Source of the DNA: Odiellus spinosus
Taxonomy: Eukaryota > Arthropoda > Arachnida > Opiliones > Phalangiidae
Length of the DNA: 64,000 bases
Assembly: GCA_963920705.1 (NCBI GenBank)
Contig: OY987226.1
Span: 16,556,501 to 16,620,500 of the forward strand
Reading direction: 5' to 3'
Position numbers and translations under genes: made by a program. The number at the start of each line of letters is the position of its first letter. The first letter of the stretch is position 1. The notes beneath the pieces are model-generated. The model ran no database searches, had not been told where the DNA came from, and was given only the letters and a program-made list of their open reading frames with translations. Of this stretch, positions 34,391 to 46,114 are shown piece by piece.

Positions 34391-36200
34391 TCTCAAATGT
34401 ATCGTTAGAATTTAAATTCCCATGAAATTTTACACATCTCGCAAATTCGATAGGGATATAATTATTATATGATGTTGAAGGGTACTTAACCTCTACTCAT
34501 CTTTATACTCCCTGTTAAAATCTAGATGTTTGTATGGAGCATGCGCGTTAGTGTCCCCTTTCTTTTGCCTATACTCTATTGCGCCCCCCTCTTTGCCACC
34601 CTCCCTCCACAAATAGCCCCCTTGCAACCCCCTTTTCCGTTCTTGCCTGGCGCGGATTCGGACTCCATTTCTGAGCGCCGAAGTTAGGCTTTCCCTCAAA
34701 AACGGAAGGCTTTCCAGTTCTGCCGCGCTCGCGCGTTTTTCTTTTTTCGTTTAAGTAAAAAAGGCTGTTGTGCGGTTCGAAGCTCCAATTTTTAAATTAT
34801 ACCCTCGATATCGGATGGTGTGTTAAATATTATTAATTAATAATATATATTTATACGTAGAAATACTTTACTAATTAGTTAATTTTATAATTATAGTTAA
34901 AATAATGCTACGTTAAGTAGCGGGGTTCCTATAACCCCCTATAGTAAACGCGTTTAATGTTTTTTTTAAGGTTTTGTTTTAAAACGTAATAATATATAGA
35001 CATTTCTTTAAAATCGGAATTTTTTTGTAAAAGAATTTACCAATTTTATTTCCGGTTAAAATTGCGTTTTATAATTCTTGAATTTGAAAGTAGACTGGTA
35101 GTGTTCTTTTTAAGCCTTAGTCGCTAAGTCTTAAGCCTTTATCCTCGGTATCAAACTGTCGAGAATTATTACCGGTTCTAATTTTGCACAGTTGAAAAGA
35201 AAATATTAGGGTTAAGGTGGTATTTATTATTTAACCATAAAAAACGGCGCATCTTTATTTCGGGCAACTTTGAAAAAACAGTGCGCGGTAAAATAAAATT
35301 CGTGGTTTAACAAAAAAAAAAAAAAAAAAAAAAAAGAAAAAAAAATGATGACCGAAACGTAAAAATTATCAGAAATCTGGAAGTAAGAAACTCTATTTTA
35401 ATTTCTATGGTTTTAATTTATAAAAATTGTGCGAATTTAACCCTCGGCCACACTCTAAAAAATGCAGTTGATTCAAGATTGGGTGTTTTAGGGGCTTTAA
35501 AAATATTGCATTTATTCGGGTAGCTAGGACATCGGATATAACTTTTAATTGTCTTCAAAATGAGACCAACTACGACCAAATCGAGCGATAAATAAGAAAG
35601 TTACTAATTCTTAAAAAATAACTTTTCTACTATGACGTCAATATGGTTATATTAATGTTGAATTTTAATAATACGCGTTTCAATCATTTCTGACGCTACG
35701 AAGCTTTTAAATAATTCTGATGTTATATTTGCATTTTGTAATGTAATCTAAACATTGCAATAATGGAATGCAACGAGCAGAAAATAGGTAATGAATTAAT
35801 TCAACCTTGCCTTCACGGTGGAATTTCATATTTTTAAAACTTATTTTTATCTTCATTAATTATTGTCCGATTTTGACGTAATTGGTTTCATTATAAAGCC
35901 CGTAATAAGTCCTATTAGAACGGAATATATACGCGTAGATTATTAAATTTCAATTTCAAGGGACGAGGAGGTTATCCACGAGATCTAAAAATACAGAAAT
36001 ACTGTAATATGAAGTTTATTATTAGTGAAGGCCAAATTATGGTGAAGGGAAAGAGGCAATGCAAGGGGGGTTTGATTATCGAAAAACCGGGGAAGAGTAT
36101 ACTCGCGGATAAAAGGGGGTGGGGGCTCTCCCCCTCCCTTCCCTCTCCTCATTCGGTTCCATTTGGGAAGGGGAGAAGGAGGGGGAGTCGTGCGCAGAAG
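34391..36200. other. No gene seen; low-complexity tracts
   Basis: Includes a pyrimidine-rich stretch (34555-34640), a ~25-bp A tract near 35311-35345 and a G/A-rich stretch at 36110-36185. No frame has recognisable homology. Confidence 0.3.
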
Positions 36201-36204
36201 TGAA

Positions 36205-36300
36205 CTAGTTTGGAGCATCCAGGAGCAGGTTGATGCGGCTCTTGGACGCCATCCCTACGGATCCGCTCCGTTCTCTGGAATTTTTCAACATCCCTCGGAA
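36205..36300. other. GC-rich patch, possible exon, strand unresolved
   Basis: A ~95-bp island of balanced, codon-like composition in AT-rich DNA. On the minus strand an ATG near 36253 opens a 15-codon frame (MASKSRINLLLDAPN then stop). On the plus strand a frame is open across it to about 36380. Neither reading has a convincing splice donor or a domain I recognise. It lies about 600 bp upstream of the CpG-rich promoter-like block. Confidence 0.25.
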
Positions 36301-37142
36301 TCCCGAAATTTTCCGGGACAATATTTTCGTTTTATCCGGCGAAACTGTAATTTTTAAAATTATTCCTTCGCGAAATTAATTTCTAAACTCGAGTTAATTT
36401 CGGTTACTTTAAAAAAAGGAAAAAAACGGTTCAATTTTGATTAATCGGGAGAAACCAAAAACCGTGGTATTTTTTTTCCTCTTGAGCCTCCTCGTTCCTC
36501 TCATCATCAGCAGCGGCGGCACCAGTAGGTTCGGCGCGCGCGCTTCCACTACCACTAAGAATTAGGCTTAGCGTTCGATGTGTTTTCTCAAATTCAGGGT
36601 ATTAAAATTTTTCAAATAATTAACGTTAAGTTTCTTATTTTTTTAATTTCTTTTTCTTTCGAATGGTACCGAAATAAATAGGATGTTTTAAACGAATCAT
36701 CGATACCGGTTCATCGAGATACGAATTTGAATACTACAAAAATTTTGACCTAAAAATTGATTCTTTAAAAGAAAGCTCGTTAAGCCTCGGCTAGTTTTTT
36801 TATTGTTGAGTTTGAATTTTATTCGATAGTATTATATTTCGTCAACCCCGAGAAATTAGGTCACCGGTCTTTCGGGACCCGACGGACCATCTTTGACGCG
36901 AGATTATCTCGGGGGTCCAGAGAGAAAAGCGCGCGCGCGTGTTATCTCTAGTTGGCGCGGTGGTCAATCGGTCGGACGGTCGACGCGCGAGATTCTAGTT
37001 GCTGTTCGGATTTGTGGCGTGGCGCGACGGCGTTGACTCGGCGGGGGGAACTCTGGGCTCGGATTTCGCGGTAGCACTGTGTGGTCGGGGTTCGTGTGTT
37101 GCGTGCGGGCCGCCACGGTCGGCGACGAGTGTGGTCGTCAGA

Positions 37143-37187
37143 ATGCCCGTGCCCAGGCCAGATGCGACGGACGCCTTGGTGACTTAG
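37143..37187 (+). other. Upstream ORF 1 (14 codons)
   Basis: ATG at 37143 opens MPVPRPDATDALVT then TAG, in the putative 5' leader of the exon at 37277. It ends 90 bp before the proposed main start and is in a different frame. Confidence 0.4.
37162..37182 (+). other. Upstream ORF 2 (6 codons)
   Basis: ATG at 37162 opens MRRTPW then TGA, overlapping upstream ORF 1 in another frame. It is in the same CpG-rich leader. Confidence 0.35.
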
Positions 37188-37276
37188 CGGCCGAAGCAGC
37201 AGCCGTTGCCGCCCGTCGCCGCGCAGCCGGGACAGAGCCCGGGGCCCCGGCCAGCCCCCACGACCCCCACGAGACG

Positions 37277-37356
37277 ATGCAGCGGCCCCTAATGGCTTCT
37301 GGCAGCGCCGAAGCTGACATAGTTACCGGACCCGCCGATATCAGGCACAGTTGCAG
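37277..37356 (+). CDS. Probable first coding exon of an unidentified gene (partial)
   Basis: ATG at 37277 has A at -3 and opens a 26-codon frame, MQRPLMASGSAEADIVTG followed by PADIRHSC, ending AG before the donor GTAACC at 37357 (phase 2). Read without splicing, the frame stops right after the donor. The frame is open upstream to at least 37079, but with no earlier ATG and an Ala/Arg-rich translation typical of a GC-rich leader. I do not recognise the peptide; it has no signal peptide or domain. Later exons are not seen in the remaining 26 kb, so the first intron is very long, the later exons are short, or the model is wrong. Confidence 0.45.
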
Positions 37357-38480
37357 GTAACCCGAAAAACCACGCACAAACCCAGTCTATAAAACCAATA
37401 GACCGCTTGCCTGTGTCTATATTGTCTAAATGTAATAGAAATCGCCGGCGTTAGGAAAACCTCCGCCTTAACGCCTACGTCAAGCTCGCGAAGTGACGTT
37501 ACGCCATCTAATCCTTGGAATCCTAACCAAGGTTAAGTTATATTTGACCTTGATTTGACAACGTGTACGAAGGTAAACTAACAGTTATAGTGTCAAAGAA
37601 TTGTTAATTTATATGTATAGAGTGGTGTCAAAACAAGGTGAAATTTAACATTAACGAGCTCGATACTTCAAATGGACTTGACGTACGCGTCAATGGTGAA
37701 ATTCCATAACCTCTAGTACTACTAAAACGCGTCCGTGTACTTGAATACTTTGCATGGTTAGTTATTTTAGAAGTACCCGTACACGTACTGGTTTATGGTA
37801 AGATTTCTTAACCTTTCTTCTATTACACCCTCAGTAATAGTGAATGTACCAAAGATTTCCCGTTGCCTGGTGTGCATTCTAACATTCATGTTTTCAGTTT
37901 TGATCAAATACCATTTATTTTAATTTGATGTTTTTTGATCTTTATAAAGTCTTTGAATTTTAGTATCTTTACAATAATTTAAAAATGTTAAGGTTTTTGT
38001 TGTAATTTTACGTCTTGACGCGATTAGTTCAGTGAAAGGTAGGTTTCCCGAAACAATTTTTATAAACCTCAATTTCGTTGGTTTTCAGAATCAGTTAGGT
38101 AATTTACTTTTAGTTTTAAATTTCAATGAAGGTAAAAATTCGACCAATCCGGTAGATTCTGTGGTTCATCAACGGTAGAGATTTGATACCACTTTTAGCG
38201 ATCAACAAGTACGCAGTTCTCTCCATCTGGGAACGTCTAAAGTGAAGCTGACACCAATTTTTAACCAGTTTCAATTTTAATTTGAGTAGAATTTTCGGAA
38301 ATATCGTTGAAAAACGATTAAAACTATTTTTATATATGACGTAGAAAAATATTGCATTTAAAAAAAGCTCCCCCTATACTACGTCATCACTATGGTCCAG
38401 TGGCTATGAAGCCAACAGTTGATTCTCGCGCGTTCTGTCACGGGATGCGATGACTTTCGCGTGGTATTTTTGTGAAAGTA
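37357..38480. other. Putative first intron; nothing recognised
   Basis: AT-rich DNA after the donor at 37357. No acceptor followed by a convincing coding stretch was found. Confidence 0.3.
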
Positions 38481-38934
38481 CTTAGGGTCACGAGGAAAAT
38501 CAAGTGATTTTTATATCGATTCTTCTTATTATATGACCTATCTGAGTATTTAATCAGTCGGGAAATATGTCCCAATGATTTTAGAAATCAAAATAAATTT
38601 CACTGTTCTTTAAAATTGCAGACCCCCTCCAACCAATCTTGTATCGCCCTGACTTCCAGCGAACAAAATACTCGTGGCACGCGCTATGTCGAACGCAATT
38701 ATAGGGCGTGATGTGATAAATAAAGCGCGATGGGTCACGAGCATTTTGTTCTCTGGAAGGCAGGGCGTCACACGATTGGTTGGAGATGGTCAATTTAAAA
38801 GAACAGTGGAATCTGGATCTGTTTTTATTTAATATATATTGGGATATATTTCCCGAATGATCAACTATACCGGGTAGTTCTTACAATAAAAATCGATAAA
38901 AATGACTTGATTTTCCTCTTCACTCTTCCTTTAA
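38481..38934. mobile_element. TTAA-type palindromic MITE, family M2, copy a
   Basis: The left side reads CACGAGGAAAATCAAGTGAT and the right side ACTTGATTTTCCTCTTCACT followed by CTTCCT-TTAA. The internal arms contain GAACAAAAT and ACCAATC.TG words and CGGGAAATATGTCCCAATGA with its partner. The left end has lost its TTAA. It is related to 63558-63846. Confidence 0.75.
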
Positions 38935-39639
38935 AGGCAGAATGCAAATAGGCCTCCTCCACCACAACTACAATCAAATATTAAACTCGAAAATGTTTCT
39001 GTTACCAGTCTTGTTACCAAGTGTATAATTTATTATAATACTAAAAGCGAGGGAAATAATGGTTCTTCTCAAATTTTCAATCGAAATGTGCCTAATTTGG
39101 CGGGAGTTCTCTCTTTGACTTCGCGAGCTTTTGGTATGAGCGCTGCAGGCTAGAAAGATCAATGACGTAAATTGCGAGGTCCCAGCCCACTTTTGTGAAC
39201 CCGCTCGCGCTTTGCCCTTTTAGCTAATCCTCCCTTTCGCTCCCTTTTAGTCTGAAGGAAAATAGTAGGGAAAGAAAGACAACTTAGAAAGAAAACTATT
39301 CAGAGCTTAGGAAGAAATTATCTACGGACTTATTACCTAACTTCCTAGCACTCTGCCTTTTTTTTTTTTTTTCATCTCCATCCAGACCATCCTTACATAT
39401 ATACTCATTTCAATTGATTTGATTATAAGAAATCATACAAAGACTAGGTATGATTCTAGGTAGAGTTCTAAATCGGTAATTTACACCGTAAATTACTAGG
39501 GTAGAAACAATTACCGAAATGGTAATTCATAATTTAAAACTTTTTGGAATAAAAGTGAACTTTTTGCTTAAAGATAAAGAGGTAGAAGTTAAACTTTATA
39601 AATAGTCTACTTTTCAATAGTTATTCGTGTTTGGCGTCA
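38935..39639. other. No gene seen
   Basis: AT-rich with a T tract at 39357-39372. No supported frame. Confidence 0.3.
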
Positions 39640-40075
39640 TTAACGGGAGAATGAAATCTAACAACAAGTGATTTTTAATCGATTCCTTATCGTTTAAATA
39701 AGCCCAATCCACCAGTAATAAAATTTACAAAGAAATATTGAAGTATAAATAAATTTAAACCTTACTACGAAAATAGGCTTAGCTGCATTCATGGAGATTT
39801 CAATTCCTCGCGTATAATTCGACCAATCGAATGTTATTGGAAGTTTCGTGGGGATCTCGCTTTAATGACAGGCCTTTGCTCATTGGTCGATAGCCCTTAT
39901 ACGCGAGGAAATCAGGATCTCCATGAATCCAGCTAAGCCTATTTTTCCGGGTAAGTTTTAAATTAATTTCTAGTTTACTATTGGTTTGTAAATTTTTTAC
40001 TGATGTATTTGGCCTATTTAAACGATGAGGAATCGATTAAAAATCACTTGTTGTTAGGTTGCATTCTCCCTTTAA
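39640..40075. mobile_element. TTAA-flanked palindromic MITE, family M1, copy d
   Basis: Starts TTAACGGGAGAATGAAATCT and ends TTAGGTTGCATTCTCCCT then TTAA. The centre is flipped relative to copies b and c: the GACCAATC half comes first. Confidence 0.85.
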
Positions 40076-40841
40076 GCTCAAATGGCCAAGCATGTTATGA
40101 AAAACGTTGCTTTTTTCAAGAGTGTAGGGATTGTTACCCAAAAATAAGAAATTTGAAGAATTTGAAAGAGGAATTCGGCGTATAAAATAACAAAAATGCA
40201 AATACAAATAATTTTGTGTATATCTGTAAATTACGCAGTAAATTAAAACGTAATTTACCAGTTTCAATAATTACTGTAACTCTAGAACTCAGTTCTGTAC
40301 CACTGGACGAGTTAATCAATTTCTAGTCTTTCTCTGTACAAAATGCTAATCCTGGGGCAAATCGAACTTCTTTTCAGAACTAAATCGAATGATTATCTAT
40401 AGTAAAAAAAAATTGTATCACGCGTTAATTGCTTTACTCTAATATTTCTCGAGTACAAACGTGTCTTCCGCACTAATTATTAAAGCTAAAAATATATTAA
40501 CACTACCGAATGAAGCTTGTCCTAATTTGTTTCTAGTGACATTAAAAATACATTAGCGTAGCTTTCATTGTACTCTTAAAAAAATATATGACTAATACAC
40601 ACCGTTATGTAAATTATTTTAGCTGATAATTTTTAGCTCACCGTAAATTAATCCTGACGTTTGCCGAGAAACATTTGTACGTTCCGAATTGGTTTTTGTC
40701 ACAAAGACTTAAGGGGTTCAAAAACCACACCCTCTATACTAAATCCCCCCCCCCCTATTCCTCTTAAAGGTAAAATGAAATTACGTAGTTAAGGTTTCAC
40801 TATAAGAAATAAATATGCCTAAATTTGTTATATATGTCAGT
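40076..40841. other. No gene seen
   Basis: AT-rich, with a C run at 40747-40756. No supported frame. Confidence 0.3.
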
Positions 40842-41056
40842 CTAAATGTTGCTAAGCCTAACTTAAACCTTTTACGTGGTAAATGTTGCTAAGCCTAACT
40901 TAAAACCTTTTACGTGGTAAATGTTGCTAAGCCTAACTTAAAACCTTTTACATGGTAAATGTTACTAAGCCTAACTTAAAACCTTAAAACCTTCGGAGGA
41001 TAAGCGTTTCTAAGCCTAACATAAACCTTTACTGAATAAATGTTGCTTATCTTGTA
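40842..41056. repeat. ~38-bp tandem repeat with GCTAAGCCTAAC core
   Basis: Five to six units of GTTGCTAAGCCTAACTTAAA followed by ACCTTTTACGTGGTAAAT, the inner ones nearly identical. The core is the reverse complement of GTTAGGCTTAGC seen in the arrays at 13455 and 58790. Weak further copies run to 41440. Confidence 0.8.
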
Positions 41057-41060
41057 GCGA

Positions 41061-42200
41061 ATTCCAATGAATCTCGCTGAAAATGTAATTGTTTAGATTG
41101 CCTACCTCGATATCTAGCACTGAGCAGTGGAACTTAAAATTTTAAAAATATTACATTAAATGTGCTCTTTTTTTGGTTGCTCTTTCGAAAAGACAGCGCA
41201 AAAAAGTTGCCCTTCAAGTGCTCGATTTTTCCAAGTGGAACTTAGAGAAGTTGCTAGACAATGACCCATCCAGTAGAATATAACACATACTCTCGGGGAA
41301 CTTTCACTGAAAAAAATAATCAAATGGAAAAAAAGCAGAGGGAGACCTTTGTTCCAATACCATTAAGCATCGTGATATCACTTGCTTTTTTTTTCCACTG
41401 CAATACCATATAAGTCTAACTTAAACCATAGAGCCTAACTTAAAACTTTTAAATACAAATTTTGTTAACCCTATAATTTCAAACATATAGTAATTGCTGG
41501 AATCCAATTTAGATAAAATGAAATCTATAAGCCTTGTCCCAATTAAATTATAAAATGACTTCATTATATACGGAACCACTTTCTCCTTGATTGGCTTCGA
41601 ACCGTGTCGCCTCTTAAGTCTCACGAATTCTTAATTTTTAAGGACCAAAGCGGTGAAACTATCGCGGAAGTTACTAACTATAATTTCTTAACTAGCGAGG
41701 GTGTATTAAGTATTGCCAAGGGAAGTTCGATTCGCCGCGTGCTTTAAATGTTTTTCAGCAAATTAATGAAATGAACGTTTCACATTCCCTTTAATTAGGG
41801 AAATTTCCATTAAAAGTCGACCCTATTTCTCTCCCTTCTATCTCTCTCTCTCTCTCTATTTCTGGTTCTACATTCGGAGCTTAGCTTTAATTCTTCGCAA
41901 CGTTTGAAGAACCCCTGGCTCACGATTGTCTCTACGAGAATAAGTATTATTTGGTAGCATTTTTTGAGCAAGTCGCTGCTCAATCCCCGACAAATCCCAT
42001 CACCATTAGGGAATACACACCCTTATAGAGAATGTCCCACCCTAGTTCTGTCGCGTATAACGCTGTCCCCCAAGCGGAAGCGATGATTACATTGTGGTCC
42101 TACGGGACTATTTCTATCCGTACTGTAAGTTCCTAAAGTGCCTTGAATTTTATGACTATAATACGAGGCCCACTAGTAAAAATAATTAAGCCTAACAATG

Positions 42201-42235
<35 letters not shown>

Positions 42236-43117
42236 GGTGTGGGGCCACCCTAAATAAGAGGTCGTTCCTTTGCCTCTACTCCCGTTGTTAGCGGATGTTA
42301 AATTATGATTAGTTACGACAGAAGTCACCTTAATCTAGAGATGTGAAATTATATTCCGTATCTTAAAAAAACCTGTAATATACTATAGAAAATTTACATT
42401 AAAACCCCGAACAAAGGTTCTGTGGCGGTAATTTATCGTGAACTTACTGGTTAATTGGAAATTTATGGCGGTAATTTGCAACAGTGTAATATATACGGTA
42501 TTTAAAAATCTGTAAATTAAAATTTTAACCAAGTATTCGGGAAATTTTACCACACTTTAGAAATTAATTTAAACACCAAAAACGTGTAGATAGATATTTC
42601 CCCCTAAACCTTTTAAATACATTCACGCATGGGCCTATAAATCGGTGTCCGAAATATAGCCAAAGTCAGGTAAACTTCAACGTAAGAAAATGAATCAACT
42701 AAATTAAGAGGCGATTCAAAATTTAAATAATTTTCTTATCAATTTTAAAATCGATAAGAATATTACTACAACTGCAACCATATCAATAAAATATAGTTAT
42801 TTATATCTTTATTAATTTATTTATTATACTAACCATGATGTTTGGGTAAAAAGATTTGTTTGGTCAATATATCGAACCCACCCCTTTTACCAGAAACGGA
42901 AAAACCCAAAACAATTGTATAGGATGCATCCCACTTTGATATGTCTACGCTTAAACTATCTCCACCTCTTCCATATAATTTTAAAATGTTTTAAAGGGCT
43001 AGGGACTCGTATCACAATCACTATTAATGAAATCGTCGATAACGTTGCCAATAATTAATTGCGTTCGCCCTATAAATTTTACTCTGTTTCTGTAAATTCG
43101 GCCTAGGTATCACTAAA
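41061..43117. other. No gene seen; simple repeats
   Basis: Contains (CT)n at 41847-41860 and a ~34-bp T tract at 42201-42234. An AAATTTTACCACACTTTAGAAATTAATTTAAACACC-type stretch near 42543-42578 matches the arm of the palindrome at 52480-52680. No coding frame is supported. Confidence 0.35.
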
Positions 43118-43310
43118 GCTACGTTCGCACTAGTATTTTTTTAATCGGTTTTAAGCGTCATGTGTTCACGTATTATCTTTATAAATCGATGTATCGTAGC
43201 TTTCATCCATCGGTTGTTGAAACCGAATCAGTATGAAACTGGGTTCCCGAAGCAGTTTCGAGAAATCGAATCGAATCAAATCGATTGTTGCCTGGGTCAA
43301 AGTTTTTGAG
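43118..43310. mobile_element. MITE family T, truncated copy
   Basis: Starts AAAGCTACGTTCGCACTAG, then TTAATCGGTTTTAAGCGTCA, GTTCACGTATTATCTTTATA and GTTGTTGAAACCGAATCAGT, ending in AGCAGTTTCGAGAAATCG. The far inverted end is missing. Confidence 0.7.
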
Positions 43311-43387
43311 TTGGGGTGTTACAATTGGACGTTACGGTCACGTGATGCTCAAAAATATAGTGAGCACATGGTTTTTTAATAGGAAAC

Positions 43388-43825
43388 TACGTTCACACTA
43401 GCAAATCTCAATCGATTTTAATGGATAAAATCAAACCGATATTTAATGAATGATCTGTTCACTTATCGTATCTTCTTAAATAAATCGGTTTTGTATGCAG
43501 GGCCGGATTAAGATAGGGCAGAAGGGGCACATGCCCCCGGGCGCCAGCCAAATAGGGGCGCATCGAACGATCTAGGTGGCGCATTGAATTAAAGTCTTGT
43601 CCCTGAGTGAAGGTGCGATGAATGTTGGATTTTCAAATTAGGGGAAGCGTATAATTTTTGCCACCGGGCGCCAAATCGCTTAATACGGCCCTGTATGTAT
43701 GTTGTTGAAGCCGGATTGGTTAGAAACTGGTTGGCGAAGCATTTTCAAGAAAAAAGATTTCCCGTTCACACAACTTCCAACTAAACATTTTGAAACGACT
43801 CCAAGACCTAATATGAACGTAGATG
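43388..43825. mobile_element. MITE family T, copy split by a hAT-like insertion
   Basis: Starts CTACGTTCACACTAGCAAAT and ends AATATGAACGTAG, its inverted end. The family sequence is broken within ATAAATCGGTTTTGTATG at 43497 and resumes at TGTATGTTGTTGAAGCCG after a 196-bp insertion. Confidence 0.75.
43498..43693. mobile_element. 196-bp hAT-like MITE (CAGGGCCGGATTAAG ends)
   Basis: Starts CAGGGCCGGATTAAG and ends CTTAATACGGCCCTG, inverted copies with one mismatch. Flanking octamers are TTTGTATG (43490-43497) and TATGTATG (43694-43701), seven of eight matching. The interior is comparatively GC-rich (CCCCCGGGCGCCAGCC and GCCACCGGGCGCC). Non-coding. Confidence 0.85.
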
Positions 43826-44340
43826 GAGGAACGCTACCTTTATGGCTTAATACCTTTAGGCTTAATACAATTTGAAAACTCCTATCTGTATCGCGAAATT
43901 GTAAGGAATTCTTCGACATAGCTATACACAAAACCAGAAGATTGAACTAATTTAAATAAAATTATAATAGGCCAGTAAATTATATATATTCCAAATCATG
44001 AAGGTTTGTTCTATCTGTTATTAAAGTGAAATATTTAAAACAAATGTTTACTTTTAGAGTCTTTATCCCTTTATACCACTTATATCTAAAGTCCTCTCGT
44101 ATTTTATGCCCTGTATTCTCACGGTGAGACGAACCGTATCGGAAAGAAAGAAGAAAGAATGAAAAAAAGAAATGGTTTTAAAAGTCGGTGTTCCCAGATA
44201 TATATATACATATATATATAGAGTTCAATTTTGGAATTGTCGTTAGGCCTATCATAACACAGCCGTTGAATCCACTCTAAACATCGTTACGGGACGGTTT
44301 ATTTTATTTTTTTTATTTTCTCTCTCTCTCCCCCAAAACT

Positions 44341-44356
44341 CTTTTTCTGTTTTTCT

Positions 44357-44392
<36 letters not shown>
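44341..44392. repeat. Pyrimidine/poly(T) tract
   Basis: A T tract of more than 30 bp follows (CT)n and CCCC-rich sequence from 44320. Its inverse creates a spurious lysine-rich frame on the minus strand. Confidence 0.8.
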
Positions 44393-44695
44393 CTATCTCG
44401 GTGTTTCTGATTCTTCTTTGATTCTCTTCTCCGAAATTCCCTCTCACACACAAACAACACAACACACAACAGACTGGCATCAAGAGTCTAAACTGAATGG
44501 CAGCCATTCTTAGAAATATATGACAACCCTTGGCTATAACATTTTCGAGGTTTTTTTCCCGCCAAAAAAGGAATAAAGGCGGGAAAAACGATGTACAGTG
44601 GCCTAGTTCATACCACCACCAAAAAATCGTAACTTATTCCAAAATTTAAGTAAATAACGCCAGCATTGGCGTAATGCTAGCAGCAACTAGTCTAA

Positions 44696-44970
44696 CCTAA
44701 TCAAGAAGGATCAAACAAGGAGAGGAAAAGTGGGGCTGCGTTGAGTTAGAGAGAGAGAAGAGCCAACCTCCCACTCGGGTGGAAAGGGGGATAGGAAATT
44801 CTCGAGGTAAACTGTTGTCACGTGGTCGCTAGCGTCGTGACAACAATTTACCACGAAGCAACTCTACCCCCGTCTGTCCTCCGTTCTCCCAGAATGGGAG
44901 TTTAGGCCGACGCAGTAGGAACCGCGCCGTTCCCACTTTTCCTCTCCTTGTCTGATCCTTCTTGACCTAA
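44696..44970. mobile_element. 265-bp MITE with CCTAA target duplication
   Basis: The element proper is 44701-44965. The ends are inverted copies of TCAAGAAGGATCARACAAGG followed by AGAGGAAAAGTGGG (about 35 bp). CCTAA flanks it on both sides (44696-44700, 44966-44970). A central GTTGTCACG..CGTGACAAC adds an inner hairpin, and TCCCACTC and GGGAG words add further pairing. Confidence 0.8.
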
Positions 44971-45165
44971 TGAGCCGATTGACTAGAAAGTAGAGACACG
45001 CTATTCTCAAGCGCTGCCGACTCCCAGACAGAAAATTCTCTGGGAAAAGTCCACATAATTGAAGCTTAGTAGGGGAGATAGCAAATAATTTCGTTTCGCG
45101 CCGATACGAGATTGGTTAGCTGTGCCGTTTAGCTAATATCGTTTATATATTTACCCTACTGGCTA

Positions 45166-45310
45166 GACGCGTTCACACTAGGCCTTTCAAAACGTTTCGC
45201 TGCGGTCGTGTGAACGGGAAACCTTTTTTTTCTTGATGGCGCTTAAAAATAATCATAGCGGTATAAATATTGGTTTGATTTTACCTTTTAAAATAGATAG
45301 TTTGACCGTA
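45166..45310. mobile_element. MITE family T, internally deleted copy
   Basis: ACGCGTTCACACTAGGCCTT, then CAAAACGTTTCGCTGCGGTC and GTGTGAACGGGAAACC, jumping directly to ATGGCGCTTAAAAATAATCA and ATTGGTTTGATTTTACC. The middle is deleted relative to 48735-49025. Confidence 0.6.
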
Positions 45311-46114
45311 TATGTTGTTAACTTGTTTCCTGCAGTAAATTATTGATAATATGCAATTTTATTTCTTTGATATTGAATTCCGAGCAAATACTACTTATTC
45401 TTACGGAGTTATAAACATAATGTATTAACCCCCCGGTTTTTCTCTATTGAAAACTCTTCATAAACTGTTTTATATCGCTACATTCTGGATAAGAATAAAG
45501 GGACAGTGTATGTACAATCTTTTTTCTCCTTTGAGTAAAAGTAATACGATCCAGTTTAAACCTAAATCAATCCTTTGCCTGGTCAAAGTACACTGTAGAG
45601 ATATAGTGGCGAGAGAGAGAGAGTGATGGGGGTTAATGTGTATTCAATGTAATGTCTATATTCTATTGATCCTAACAAAACAAGGGGCGAGTCCCTCCTA
45701 ATAGTGAAACTAACCCTCCCACTATCCATTCTTTCGCCTCTTTTGTTAGATATATACTGTGTATCTGAAGTGTAAATATTCCTTCACCACATAATGCGCA
45801 TTCAATTGCGGTACATTATATGTGATTGCTTTATTTCAAACACACGGTGGTCGGAACTTATTGTACATATGACATAAATTTACTTTTATTCAGGAGTTTT
45901 TGGTAGAGGCTGAGATTCAAAAAACGGTAGAAAAAAATGGTAGACTATGAAGAAGAGTAAAATATTATTTTTAATCGTTTTGGAATATGATTAAAAATAT
46001 TATTAACACTCACCAAAAGTCTTTGGTTAATTTTCTGTTTATTATTTGACACCGATAAACTTTACCTAGTGCAGCTAATCAAAGAACTTCTTAAAACTCC
46101 CATTAGATAATTAC
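45311..46114. other. No gene seen
   Basis: Includes (GA)n at 45612-45624 and a small hairpin at about 45960-46010 (AATATTATTTTTAATC and GATTAAAAATATT). No frame. Confidence 0.3.

Larger units (their letters stand above)
36860..37380 (+). promoter_or_regulatory. CpG-rich promoter-like block
   Basis: The window is AT-rich, but here CG dinucleotides are frequent (GCGCGCGCGCG at about 36930, TCGGTCGGACGGTCGACGCG at 36967-36986). The block surrounds and precedes a plausible first coding exon ending at 37356. A smaller CG-rich patch is at 36505-36545. No TATA box is obvious. It is most simply the promoter and 5' leader of a plus-strand gene. Confidence 0.6.

Noticed and set aside
44313..44507. Lysine-rich protein on the minus strand
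   Set aside because: It reads through a poly(T)/(CT)n tract; low-complexity artefact.
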